From Sphingomonas vulcanisoli (GTDB taxonomy: Bacteria > Pseudomonadota > Alphaproteobacteria > Sphingomonadales > Sphingomonadaceae): a stretch of 64,000 nucleotides of DNA. Positions 55,049 to 63,630 of this stretch are shown here, piece by piece; position 1 is the first letter of the stretch, and each line of letters opens with the position of its first letter. The position numbers and the translations under genes are program-made. Location: NCBI RefSeq assembly GCF_011761305.1, contig NZ_JAAOZC010000004.1, positions 1-64,000 on the forward strand. The letters are read 5' to 3'. The notes beneath the pieces were generated by a model that was not told the origin of the DNA, made no database searches, and saw only the letters and a list, made by a program, of their open reading frames with translations.

Positions 55049-55780
55049 ATGTCTCTCCGCCGCACGCTTCTTTCCCTGACTGCGCCGATCGCTCTCCTCG
55101 CCGTTGCGGGGTGCGCGCCGCAGCCGTTCCGCGCCGATGTCTCGCGCTTCCAGGCGATGCCTGCGCCGCAGGGCCAGACCTTCTGGGTCCAGTCCGAGGA
55201 TCCCGCCCAGAATGGCGGCCTCGAATTCTCGATCTACGCGCGCCAGATCGCCGCGCGATTGGCCCAGCAAGGGTATCAGCCCGCCGCCGGGCCGAACGGC
55301 GCCTCCCTGCTCGTCAACGTCGCTTATGGCGTCGATAACGGGCATGAGAAGATGGTCGATTATGGCCCAACCTTCGGCCCCGGCTGGGGTTGGGGCGGTG
55401 GCTTCGGTTGGGGTGGCGGCTGGGGCGGTCGCGGCGGCTGGGGCCGTGGTTGGTACGGCGGCGGTTGGGGCGATCCCTTCTGGGCCGATCCGTGGCTGAA
55501 CCGCGATGTGCAAAGCTACACCTATTATGTCAGCCGGCTGGAGATGCGGATCGTGCGTCCCAACGGTCAGGTATTGTTCGAAGGCAACGCCAAGGCGCGA
55601 TCGCTGGACGACAATCTCCAGCACCTCGTCCCCAACCTGATCGATGCGATGTTCACCGGCTTCCCCGGCCGTTCGGGCGAAAATGTGCTGATCACCATCG
55701 CACCCCCGCCCAAGGCGGGCGCCGCGGCGGTGGAACCTGCGCGGCGTGAGGCACCGATCAACCGCGGCAATTCGATCTGA
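55049..55780 (+). CDS. DUF4136-type lipoprotein with Gly/Trp-rich segment
   Basis: A 243-residue lipoprotein: signal MSLRRTLLSLTAPIALLAVAGC, lipidated Cys22, then a DUF4136-like domain (FRADVSRFQAMPAPQGQTFWV...FSIYARQIAARLAQQGYQPA) interrupted at about residues 110-146 by a Gly/Trp-rich run. A conserved YYVSRLEMRIVRPNGQVLFEGNA block follows. The ATG at 55049 has GAGG nine bases upstream; an earlier TTG at 55034 is less likely. Role unknown, envelope location expected. It is bracketed by two near-identical repeat elements. Confidence 0.87.
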   Translation: MSLRRTLLSLTAPIALLAVAGCAPQPFRADVSRFQAMPAPQGQTFWVQSEDPAQNGGLEFSIYARQIAARLAQQGYQPAAGPNGASLLVNVAYGVDNGHEKMVDYGPTFGPGWGWGGGFGWGGGWGGRGGWGRGWYGGGWGDPFWADPWLNRDVQSYTYYVSRLEMRIVRPNGQVLFEGNAKARSLDDNLQHLVPNLIDAMFTGFPGRSGENVLITIAPPPKAGAAAVEPARREAPINRGNSI

Positions 55781-55789
55781 TTGACCTAA

Positions 55790-55941
55790 ATCCTCTCCCC
55801 TTGTGGGAGAGGGAGGGGCCCGCGTTTCGAGCGATAGCGAGAAAGGTGGGAGGGTGAGGGGTTCCCGAACTCGATAAGGCAGTCCGACCCCTCTCCCCGC
55901 CGCGCTGCGCGCGAGTCGCCCTCTCCCACAAAGGGGAGAGG
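55790..55941. repeat. Palindromic intergenic element R11
   Basis: Left hairpin CCTCTCCCCTTGTGGGAGAG and right arm CCTCTCCCACAAAGGGGAGA. Its left part repeats that of R10 with only small differences (GAGCGATAGCG for GAGCGCAGCG). It separates the convergent lipoprotein and dnaA genes. Confidence 0.8.
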
Positions 55942-55950
55942 GAATGGCGC

Positions 55951-57354
55951 TTACCCCTCCAGCTGCCGCATCAGGAGCCGCACGTCGGCATCGATCTCGG
56001 CATCCGCCGCGCGCAGCTCCTCGATCTTGCGCACTGCATGGATCACCGTCGTATGATCGCGCCCACCGAAGCGGCGACCGATCTCCGGTAGCGAGCGCTG
56101 GGTAAGCTGTTTGGCGAGATACATGGCGATCTGGCGCGGACGGGCCACGTCGCGCGCGCGCCGTGCCGAACCCATCTCGCTCTGGCGGATGCGGAAATGC
56201 TCGCACACGCGGCGCTGGATCTCGTCGATCGTCACCCGGCGCTGGCTGGCGCGCAGCTGATCGGCGAGCGCTTCCTGCGTGAACTCGAGATCGATCGCGC
56301 GGTTGGACAGCGTCGCGAAGGCGAGAACGCGATGGAGAGCCCCTTCGAGCTCGCGGATCGAGGCGCTGATCCGCTTGGCCAGGAACATCACCACTTCGTT
56401 CGGCACGTTGGCCGACGGCAGGCCCTCGAGCTTCTTGAGAATGATGTTGTAGCGCAGCTCGAAATCGGCCGAATTGACGTCGGCGACCAGACCCCAGCTT
56501 AGCCGCGAGAGGATGCGATTCTCGATCCCCTCGAGGTTCTGAGGGCTACGATCGGCGCTGATCACCAGCCGGCGACCGGCCGAGATCAGCTCGTTCATGG
56601 TGTGGAAGAACTCTTCCTGCGTCGATTCCTTGCCGGCGATGAACTGGACGTCATCGATCATCAGCAGATCGGCGGTGCGCAGCCGCGCCTTGAAGCTGTG
56701 CGTGTCCTTGGCGCGCATCGCCGCCACGAACTCATACATGAACTTCTCGGCGGACATGTAGATGACCTTCGCCTGCGGCTGGCGGGCACGATATTCGTGC
56801 CCGATCGCGTGCATCAGGTGGGTCTTGCCGAGGCCGACGCCGCCGTGGAGAAACAGCGGATTGAAGGCGAGCTGGCCACCCTCGGCCAAGGTCTTGGCAG
56901 CGTTATAGGCCAGCTCATTGGCCTTGCCGACGACGAACGCATCGAAGGTGTAGCGCGCCTCGAGAGCGGTGCCGTGAACCTCGGGGCGTGCCGGCTCGGG
57001 CGCAGGTGCCTCGACCGCGAGCGTCGGCCGCGCCGCTTCGTTCGCCGACTCGACCGCAACGCGCATGATCGACGGCAGCGCCGCGCGCCAGGCATGGGTC
57101 AGCTGATCGGCAAAATGGGTCTGCACCCAATTGGCAAGAAAGGCCGAGGGCGCGGACAGGCGCACTTCGCCCGAATCGAAATCGCCGCCTGCCAGGACGA
57201 GCGGCTTCAGCCAACCGTCAAAGGTCCGCTGGCCGCAACTCACGCGCAGACTTTGGCGCACGGCCTCCCAGGCCTGTTCGATCAGGCCGGCGGACTCCAG
57301 GCGCGTGTCTTCCATCCGGTTCATAGGGGCAAAGGTGGTCGTAGCCTGACGCAC
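55951..57354 (-). CDS. dnaA: Chromosomal replication initiator protein DnaA
   Basis: A 467-residue DnaA. Domain I is near the N-terminus (IEQAWEAVRQSLRVSCGQRTFDGWLKPL), the AAA+ domain carries GGVGLGKTHLM and DDVQFIAGKE, and the DNA-binding domain IV ends with GRRFGGRDHTTVIHAVRKIE. I take a GTG at 57354 with GGGAGAG eight bases upstream; an ATG at 57324 (MNRMEDTRLESAG) is the alternative. It is transcribed toward the lipoprotein gene and away from rpsT's terminator. Confidence 0.95.
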   Translation of the reverse strand: MRQATTTFAPMNRMEDTRLESAGLIEQAWEAVRQSLRVSCGQRTFDGWLKPLVLAGGDFDSGEVRLSAPSAFLANWVQTHFADQLTHAWRAALPSIMRVAVESANEAARPTLAVEAPAPEPARPEVHGTALEARYTFDAFVVGKANELAYNAAKTLAEGGQLAFNPLFLHGGVGLGKTHLMHAIGHEYRARQPQAKVIYMSAEKFMYEFVAAMRAKDTHSFKARLRTADLLMIDDVQFIAGKESTQEEFFHTMNELISAGRRLVISADRSPQNLEGIENRILSRLSWGLVADVNSADFELRYNIILKKLEGLPSANVPNEVVMFLAKRISASIRELEGALHRVLAFATLSNRAIDLEFTQEALADQLRASQRRVTIDEIQRRVCEHFRIRQSEMGSARRARDVARPRQIAMYLAKQLTQRSLPEIGRRFGGRDHTTVIHAVRKIEELRAADAEIDADVRLLMRQLEG

Positions 57355-57687
57355 GCGCAAATCTCTCCCGTTCGCGCCAACCCGTTCGGCTGGCGCGGCG
57401 ATCCCAATGGACTATATCCTTTACGTGCGGCCCCCCGCGCGCGCTGGATGAACAAACTGGTGGCCCAGCCGAAGAATCATCGGCCCGACGAATCGACTTT
57501 AGGAACAAGCCGCGCGTTCGATCAAGAAGCCTATTGTCATCGAATCGAAATATACCCGCTTGACAGATAGCGGCGGTTCGATCCCCCTTCGGACGCCGCG
57601 GACGCTATTGAATCTAAACGACTTTTTTTCGATCGCAGGAAGAATCATGCGATTCCCGATAGATGCCGGTCATTTCGCGCAAGCAGC
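57355..57687. other. dnaA upstream region without genes
   Basis: About 330 bases. It should contain the dnaA promoter on the minus strand; a TATATT-like -10 is visible there without a clear -35. A run of seven T lies at about 57622-57630. I see no cluster of TTATCCACA-type DnaA boxes or AT-rich 13-mers, so there is no case for an origin here. Confidence 0.5.
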
Positions 57688-57718
57688 AAAAAGGCCGCCG
57701 ATGTGACAACCGGCGGCC
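57688..57718 (-). terminator. Rho-independent terminator of rpsT
   Basis: Read on the minus strand, GGCCGCCG and CGGCGGCC form a perfect 8-bp stem around a ten-base loop, directly followed by five T. It lies 28 bases after the rpsT stop and would insulate rpsT from dnaA. Confidence 0.85.
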
Positions 57719-57746
57719 CCTAAAATGCCGTCAAAAACGGATGCTT

Positions 57747-58010
57747 TTAACCGAGTGCGGAGACGCGCTTGGTCAGCCGCGCAATCTTGCGCGAGACCGT
57801 ATTCTTGTGGAGCACGCCCTTCGAAACGCCGCGCATCATCTCGGGCTGCGCCTCGGCGAGCGCCGCTGCCGCCGCGGACTTGTCGCCCGAGGTCAGCGCG
57901 AGCTCGACCTTCTTCACGAAGGTGCGGATGCGGCTGACCCGCGCACCGTTGATCTCGGCGCGGCGATCGTTGCGACGGATGCGCTTCTTGGCTTGCGGCG
58001 TATTCGCCAT
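57747..58010 (-). CDS. rpsT: 30S ribosomal protein S20
   Basis: An 87-residue S20 with the standard basic N-terminus [17 protein letters not shown] and helices with regular lysines. The start at 58010 gives the family length; 30 further upstream codons are not part of it. It has its own terminator and lies next to mutM and dnaA, a common arrangement in this class. Confidence 0.97.
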   Translation of the reverse strand: MANTPQAKKRIRRNDRRAEINGARVSRIRTFVKKVELALTSGDKSAAAAALAEAQPEMMRGVSKGVLHKNTVSRKIARLTKRVSALG

Positions 58011-58112
58011 TCTCGAACTACCTCGGTTTGCAATGGGGCTTAAAATGGGAATGCGGCGCCAGGTCGCCCTGCGCCGCGTCGTGGGGGCCATTAGCGTCAC
58101 TCGGCCAAAACG

Positions 58113-58928
58113 TCAACGCTGGCAGGCGTGGCACCAGAAGGTCGATCGACCGGCGTCAACCTGGCGCTGGACGACGCCCTTGCCGCAAGGGCACGGCTTG
58201 CCCTCGCGCCCATAGACGCGGAACTGCTTGGAGAAATAGCCGAGCTGGCCGTCGGGGCGGGCATAGTCGCGCAACGTCGAGCCTCCGGCCTCGATCGCGG
58301 CCTCCAACACCTGGTGAATCGCCTCGACCAGCCGCGCCAGCTTGGCCTTGGTGAGCTTGCCCGCCATGGTACATGGGTTGATCCGGGAAAGGTTCAGCGC
58401 CTCACAGACATAGATATTGCCGAGCCCTGCCACGATCCGCTGATTGAGCAGCATCGCCTTGATCGGTGCGCTGCGGCCCTTGAGTCGTTCGGCGAGAAAG
58501 TCGGCAGTGAGCTCCGGCCCCAGCGGCTCCGGGCCCAGCGCAACAAAGGCGGGGAAGCTGGACAGCTCGGCGGTGGCGACCAGATCGAGCGAGCCGAAGC
58601 GGCGGGGATCCTGCAGCGACAGCCGCCGCTTCTGATCCGTCTCCAGCACGAGATGATCGTGCTTGCCGAGCTCTTCGGGATCGACGCGCCAGCGGCCGGA
58701 CATGCCGAGGTGGAAAATGAGCGTATCGCCGCGATCGGTCTCGATCAGCCCATATTTGGCGCGGCGGCCGAGCCCCGTAACCCTCGCCCCCGTCAGCCGC
58801 TGGCGCAGATCTATGGGGATTGTGCGGCGCAGATCGGCGCGGCGCGGCTCGACCAGCGTCAGCCGATGCCCTTCCAACACGGGGCGCAGACCGCGCACGG
58901 TGGTTTCAACTTCGGGAAGCTCGGGCAT
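58113..58928 (-). CDS. mutM: Formamidopyrimidine-DNA glycosylase
   Basis: A 271-residue Fpg that removes 8-oxoguanine and ring-opened purines and nicks the strand. The N-terminal MPELPEVETTVRGL includes the catalytic Pro2 and Glu3. The C-terminal zinc finger has CPCGKG and WCHACQR cysteines. The helix-two-turn-helix region (IVAGLGNIYVCEALNLSRINP) is present. Divergent from ubiE, start 45 bases apart. Confidence 0.96.
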   Translation of the reverse strand: MPELPEVETTVRGLRPVLEGHRLTLVEPRRADLRRTIPIDLRQRLTGARVTGLGRRAKYGLIETDRGDTLIFHLGMSGRWRVDPEELGKHDHLVLETDQKRRLSLQDPRRFGSLDLVATAELSSFPAFVALGPEPLGPELTADFLAERLKGRSAPIKAMLLNQRIVAGLGNIYVCEALNLSRINPCTMAGKLTKAKLARLVEAIHQVLEAAIEAGGSTLRDYARPDGQLGYFSKQFRVYGREGKPCPCGKGVVQRQVDAGRSTFWCHACQR

Positions 58929-58973
58929 TTCCTCCCGCTAGCCCATCGCGCCGCGGCTCGCTATGGCCCGGCC

Positions 58974-59705
58974 ATGAGCGAAACCGTCTCCTTCGGCTAT
59001 TCCGAAGTCTCCCCCGCCGAAAAGACCGAGAAGGTGGGCGAGGTCTTCGCCCGCGTCGCACGGCGCTATGACATTATGAACGATGCCATGTCGGGCGGCA
59101 TGCATCGGCTGTGGAAGGATCGCTTCGTTGCCCGGGTGAAGCCCCGCGCCGGCGAAAGCATCCTCGATATGGCGGGCGGCACGGGCGACATCGCCTTCCG
59201 CATGCATAAGCATGGTGCGGCCGTGACCGTCTCGGACATCAATCCATCGATGCTCGAAGTCGGCCAGCAGCGCGCCGAGAAGCGGGGCCTTGAGGGCCTC
59301 GAATGGAGCGTACAAAATGCGGAGACCCTGAGCTTCGCGGACAAGAGCTTCGACGCTTACACGATCGCCTTCGGCATCCGGAACGTCACCCACATCGATC
59401 AGGCGCTGGCCGAGGCGCACCGCGTGCTGAAGCGCGGTGGGCGCTTCTTCTGCCTCGAATTCTCGACGACGGTCTGGCCGGGCTTCAAGGATATCTACGA
59501 CGCTTATTCGCACAAGGTGGTGCCCAAGCTCGGCAAGGTGATCGCTGACGATGAAGTCAGCTACCGCTACCTGATCGAATCAATCCGCCGCTTTCCCGAT
59601 ATGGAGCGGTTCAAGGCGATGATCGCGGTGGCGGGGTTCGTGCAGGTGAAAGCCGAACCGATCCTGGGCGGGCTGGTGGCGATCCATTCGGGCTGGAAGA
59701 TATGA
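58974..59705 (+). CDS. ubiE: Demethylmenaquinone/ubiquinone C-methyltransferase
   Basis: A 243-residue SAM-dependent methyltransferase of ubiquinone synthesis. Signatures include the Y-D-x-MN-x2-S-x-G-x-H-R-x-W block (YDIMNDAMSGGMHRLWKD), the SAM site LDMAGGTGDIAF and RNVTHIDQALAEAHRVLKRGGRF. The open frame upstream is antisense to mutM and is ignored; the ATG at 58974 is the standard start. ubiB follows after a repeat element. Confidence 0.96.
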   Translation: MSETVSFGYSEVSPAEKTEKVGEVFARVARRYDIMNDAMSGGMHRLWKDRFVARVKPRAGESILDMAGGTGDIAFRMHKHGAAVTVSDINPSMLEVGQQRAEKRGLEGLEWSVQNAETLSFADKSFDAYTIAFGIRNVTHIDQALAEAHRVLKRGGRFFCLEFSTTVWPGFKDIYDAYSHKVVPKLGKVIADDEVSYRYLIESIRRFPDMERFKAMIAVAGFVQVKAEPILGGLVAIHSGWKI

Positions 59706-59710
59706 GGATT

Positions 59711-59839
59711 GCATCCTCCCCATCGCAGATGGGGAGGGGGACCATGCGCAGCATGGTGGAGGGGGAAACTCCGCCGTTGCGCATCTCCCCTTCACCGCGC
59801 TTCGCGCGGTCCCCCTCCCCATGCAAGCATGGGGAGGAT
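59711..59839. repeat. Palindromic intergenic element R12
   Basis: Left hairpin ATCCTCCCCATCGCAGATGG and right hairpin CTCCCCATGCAAGCATGGGG, with inner GGTGGAGGGG-type arms. It resembles the element at 7493-7616. Its right end GGGGAGGATGAGGC directly precedes the ubiB GTG and appears to be the ribosome site. Confidence 0.77.
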
Positions 59840-59844
59840 GAGGC

Positions 59845-61374
59845 GTGACCTCGCCCCTGATCCACACGCTGCGCCTGCTCCGTTGGGGTCGTATCCTCGC
59901 GCGTCACGGGGCGTTGCGCGGAATCGAGCGCGATCCCAATACGCCCGCCCCGCTCCGTCGCCTCGCCCGCATCGCGCGGTTTGGCGCGCGTGTGCCCAAG
60001 CAGCCCGCTTATGCTGATGCCTTCCAGGCGATCGGCCCTGCCGCGATCAAGCTCGGCCAGGCGCTCGCCACCCGCCCCGATCTGGTGGGCGAAGTGGCCG
60101 CGCGCGATCTTGCCCGGTTGCAGGACGCCGTACCCGCCATACCCTTCGCCCGGATCAAGGTGGCGGTGGAGGCCGCGCTCGAAAAGCCGCTCACCGAAGC
60201 CTTCGCCTCGTTCGATGAGGAGCCGGTGGGCGCCGCCTCGATCGCGCAGGTCCATCGCGCCGTCACCACCGACGGCAAACAGGTTGCGGTCAAGGTGCTT
60301 CGCCCGGGCATCGAGGAAGACCTGCATCGCGCGATCGAAACCTATGAATGGGCCGCCGCCCAGGCCGAGAGCATGGGCGGCGAACTCGCGCGGCTGCGTC
60401 CCCGTCTCGTCATCGCCACCTTCCGCCAGTGGACGTTGCGCGAGCTCGACCTGCGCCGCGAAGCCGCCTCGGCCAGCGAGCTTGCCGAGCATATGGAGGC
60501 CGAACCCGGCTTCACCGTCCCCACGATCGACTGGAGCCGCACCACCCGGCGCGTAATGACGCTGGAGTGGGTGGACGGCATCAAGCTTTCGAACCGCGAT
60601 GCGCTTGTTGCCGCTGGGCATGATATGCACGCGCTTGCCGCGACGCTCGTCCGCGCTTTCCTGCGTCAGGCGATCGACGACGGCTTTTTCCACGCCGATC
60701 TGCATCAGGGCAATCTCTTCGCGCTGGCCGATGGCCGCATCGCCGCGATCGATTTCGGGATCATGGGCCGGGTCAATCGCCAGGCGCGGCTGTGGCTCGC
60801 CGAGATCCTGCACGGGCTCATCACCGGCAACTACGCCCGCGTCGCCGAAATCCACTTTGAGGCGGGCTATGTGCCGGCGCATCACAATGTCGCCGAGTTT
60901 ACCACGGCACTTCGGGCGGTGGGCGAACCGATCCGCGGGCTGCCCGTGAAGGACGTCTCGATCGGCCAGATGCTCGACGGCCTGTTCGCGATCACCCGCG
61001 ATTTCGACATGGCGACGCAGCCGCACCTGCTGCTGCTCCAGAAGACCATGGTGATGGTCGAGGGCGTCGCCTCGATGCTCGATCCCAATATCAATATGTG
61101 GGACGTCTCCGGCCCCTTCGTGAAGGAATGGCTGCGCTCCGAACTCGGCCCCGAGGCGTGGCTCGCCGATCGCATCCACGAGGATGCGCGGACGTTGCTG
61201 CGGCTGCCCGATCTGATCCGCCGCATCGAAGCGAGCTATCCCGTGCCCGGCGCGGCGCCCCCGCCGCCGCCGCTGCGGGAGGTCGGTGTCGTGCGGATCG
61301 CGGGCGGCTGGCGTTACGTGGCCATCGCGATCATCGCTGCGGTTGTCGGAGGTCTCGTGGCTCACTTTCTTTGA
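59845..61374 (+). CDS. ubiB: UbiB/ABC1-family protein for ubiquinone synthesis
   Basis: A 509-residue atypical kinase-like protein. It has the KxGQ motif of the family (IKLGQALATRPD), AAASIAQVH-like GAASIAQVHRA in place of a standard P-loop, VKVLRPG with the ATP lysine, HADLHQGN and IDFGIMG catalytic loops, and one or two C-terminal spans (VAIAIIAAVVGGLVAHFL). It supports UbiE and other hydroxylation/methylation steps; details remain unclear. A GTG start is used, adjacent to R12. Confidence 0.94.
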   Translation: MTSPLIHTLRLLRWGRILARHGALRGIERDPNTPAPLRRLARIARFGARVPKQPAYADAFQAIGPAAIKLGQALATRPDLVGEVAARDLARLQDAVPAIPFARIKVAVEAALEKPLTEAFASFDEEPVGAASIAQVHRAVTTDGKQVAVKVLRPGIEEDLHRAIETYEWAAAQAESMGGELARLRPRLVIATFRQWTLRELDLRREAASASELAEHMEAEPGFTVPTIDWSRTTRRVMTLEWVDGIKLSNRDALVAAGHDMHALAATLVRAFLRQAIDDGFFHADLHQGNLFALADGRIAAIDFGIMGRVNRQARLWLAEILHGLITGNYARVAEIHFEAGYVPAHHNVAEFTTALRAVGEPIRGLPVKDVSIGQMLDGLFAITRDFDMATQPHLLLLQKTMVMVEGVASMLDPNINMWDVSGPFVKEWLRSELGPEAWLADRIHEDARTLLRLPDLIRRIEASYPVPGAAPPPPPLREVGVVRIAGGWRYVAIAIIAAVVGGLVAHFL

Positions 61375-61416
61375 GCCACATCGACATCGTCGGGGAAGGG
61401 CTTGGGGGGTAAAGGG

Positions 61417-62862
61417 ATGAGGGGGCACGACGACAGTCTCTGGAATGCCGATCTGGCGCCCACCGGCGTCGATCAGCGCACGTGGCGCTGGTATCATTTC
61501 GCGGCGCTATGGGTCGGCATGATCGTCGCGGTGCCGACGTGGATGCTGGCCGCCGGGCTGATCGAACAGGGGCTGTCCGCGGCGCAGGCAGCGGGGGTCG
61601 TCCTTGTCGGCAATGTGGTGACGCTGATCCCGCTGCTGCTGATCGGCCATGCCGGCGCGCGCTACGGCGTACCTTTTGCGGTGCTCGTCCGCGCGTCGTT
61701 CGGCACAAGGGGCGCGCGCGTGCCGGCGCTGGCCCGCGCGCTGGTCGCCTGCGGCTGGTACGGCATTCAGACATGGATCGGTGGCGAGGCGCTGCTGACC
61801 CTGCTCGGCGTGCTGCTGAAGCGCGATCTCACCGGCGATCCCCTCCCCCTGCTCGGTATCGGATGGGGCCAGTTTCTCGCCTTCCTGCTCTTCTGGGCGG
61901 TGCAATTGTTCTTCCTGCAGAAGGGCCTGCTGGTGATCCGCCGACTGGAAACCTGGACCGCGCCGATCAAGATCGCGATCTGTCTCGCGCTCGTCTGGTG
62001 GGCGGTGGACAAAGCGGGCGGGCTCGGGCCGATCTTCGCCGCGCCTTCCGCCTTCGCGCCCGGCGGCGCCAAGCAGGGGCAGTTCTGGCACGCGATCTGG
62101 CCGGTGCTGACCGCGATGGTCGGTTTCTGGGGCACGCTGGCGCTCAACATTCCCGATTTCACCCGCTTCGCCAAAAGGCAGCGCGATCAGATCATCGGCC
62201 AAGCGATCGGCATGCCGCCGACCATGGGGCTGATCGCGCTCGCCAGCGTCATCACGACCTCGGCGACGGTGGTGATCTACGGCAAGGCGATCTGGGATCC
62301 CGTGGCGCTTTCGGGCACGCTCGCCGGGCCGTTCGTGCTGCTCGGGCTGGTGGTGATCAGCATCGACACCGTATCGTGCAACATCGCCGCCAATCTGGTC
62401 TGCGCGGCGTATGATTTCTCTTCGCTATGGCCGGCCAAGATCAGCTACCGCATGGGCGGGCTGATCACCGCGCTGATCGCCCTGGCCATGATGCCCTGGC
62501 GGCTGCTGGCGACCACCGGCGGCTACATCTTCATCTGGCTGACCGGGTATGGCGCGCTGCTCGGCCCAATCGCGGGCATCCTGATCTCCGATTATTGGCT
62601 GGTGCGGAAGGGGCGGCTCGATACCGAAGCACTCTACCGCACGGATGGCATTTACGCTTATGCCAACGGCTGGAATTGGCGCGCTCTGCTGGCCTTCGCG
62701 ATCGGCGTGCTGCCCAATCTGCCGGGCTTTCTCCACGCCGCCGCGCCCGCCGCTTTCGGCGGCATCGGTGCGCCCTGGACGACGCTGTACGATTACGCCT
62801 GGTTCGTCGGGCTCTTCCTCGCGCTGGCCAGTTACCGGATACTGACCCCCACGAGCCGCTGA
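61417..62862 (+). CDS. NCS1-family nucleobase/allantoin-type permease
   Basis: A 481-residue transporter with about 12 spans of the nucleobase-cation-symport-1 family (cytosine, allantoin, uracil, hydantoin). Key stretches are WNADLAPTGVDQRTWRWYHFAALWVGM and NIPDFTRFAKRQRDQIIGQAIGMPPTMG, which match the family's NPDFTRY-like motif. The ATG at 61417 follows GGTAAAGGG. Substrate within the family is not decidable. It overlaps the following gene's end by 31 bases on the opposite strand. Confidence 0.9.
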   Translation: MRGHDDSLWNADLAPTGVDQRTWRWYHFAALWVGMIVAVPTWMLAAGLIEQGLSAAQAAGVVLVGNVVTLIPLLLIGHAGARYGVPFAVLVRASFGTRGARVPALARALVACGWYGIQTWIGGEALLTLLGVLLKRDLTGDPLPLLGIGWGQFLAFLLFWAVQLFFLQKGLLVIRRLETWTAPIKIAICLALVWWAVDKAGGLGPIFAAPSAFAPGGAKQGQFWHAIWPVLTAMVGFWGTLALNIPDFTRFAKRQRDQIIGQAIGMPPTMGLIALASVITTSATVVIYGKAIWDPVALSGTLAGPFVLLGLVVISIDTVSCNIAANLVCAAYDFSSLWPAKISYRMGGLITALIALAMMPWRLLATTGGYIFIWLTGYGALLGPIAGILISDYWLVRKGRLDTEALYRTDGIYAYANGWNWRALLAFAIGVLPNLPGFLHAAAPAAFGGIGAPWTTLYDYAWFVGLFLALASYRILTPTSR

Positions 62863-63530
62863 TGACGCATCGCAGCGCCCACAAGCCCGAAACCCCAGAT
62901 CAGCATCGCCCAATTCGCAGGCTCCGGCACAGCGCTGCCGCCATCCGCTGACATCGCCGTTTCCCGCAGCAACAACGACGTATTCCCCATGCGGAAATCC
63001 GAATTGGTGTTGGTGTTGCCGCCATCCAGCATGGCGGCATCGAGGATGAGCGCGAACGGCACGGTCAGATCCTCGGTCCCGTAAAAGATCGTATCGGGCG
63101 ATCCGACATTGCTGACGATATAGCCGCCCTCGAAGGCAACTTCATCCTGCGTTAGCGCCTGGACGCCATAACGATCGGGATTGAATGTTTCCCGATCCGT
63201 ATAGCCAGAACCCGAGAAGCTGCGCGCGATCCCATCGAGCGTGAACACCGCACTGGCGCCCGATTGGGTGAGGTTCCACTGATCGTAGGCATAATAATCC
63301 GCAACGGCGCGTGAGTATTCGATCGCGCCGGGCGCCTCCGTATCGAAGCTATAGGTGATGGAATATGCAAGGCCGCTGAAATCCCGGCCGTTCATACCGA
63401 ACACGCCATCGACATCTACGCCGCTGGCGACAGTACCCGAATGGACAACGTACAATATCACGGCTTCGGCCGCCCCGGCAGGCGCCAAGACAAGCGCCAT
63501 CCCTGTGACGAATTTCGATATGCTATTCAT
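62832..63530 (-). CDS. PEP-CTERM-type exported protein
   Basis: A 232-residue exported protein. The signal peptide is NSISKFVTGMALVLAPAGAAEA. The C-terminus has a full PEPxxWA tag: AVPEPANWAMLIWGFGLVGA followed by AMRHQR, a marker of exosortase-dependent sorting in sphingomonads. The body (SITYSFDTEAPGAIEYSRAV..., LDGGNTNTNSDFRMGNTSLLL) resembles other such surface proteins, without a known function. The ATG at 63530 follows GGGGGGC. Confidence 0.85.
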   Translation of the reverse strand: MNSISKFVTGMALVLAPAGAAEAVILYVVHSGTVASGVDVDGVFGMNGRDFSGLAYSITYSFDTEAPGAIEYSRAVADYYAYDQWNLTQSGASAVFTLDGIARSFSGSGYTDRETFNPDRYGVQALTQDEVAFEGGYIVSNVGSPDTIFYGTEDLTVPFALILDAAMLDGGNTNTNSDFRMGNTSLLLRETAMSADGGSAVPEPANWAMLIWGFGLVGAAMRHQRLVGVSIR

Positions 63531-63630
63531 GATGCCCCCCGGCGATTGACGCACATCGCTAGCGCCTCCCTGAGCACGGAGCAAATCGCGCCCGATAGCC
63601 TTCGCGCCTTTGCTGGACTATGCGGACGGG

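Noticed and set aside
57355-57687. A replication origin next to dnaA
   Set aside because: No DnaA-box cluster or AT-rich unwinding element is visible; dnaA is often away from oriC in Alphaproteobacteria.
59611-61497. A 628-codon frame antisense to ubiB
   Set aside because: No domain or ribosome site; ubiB with all its motifs occupies the other strand.
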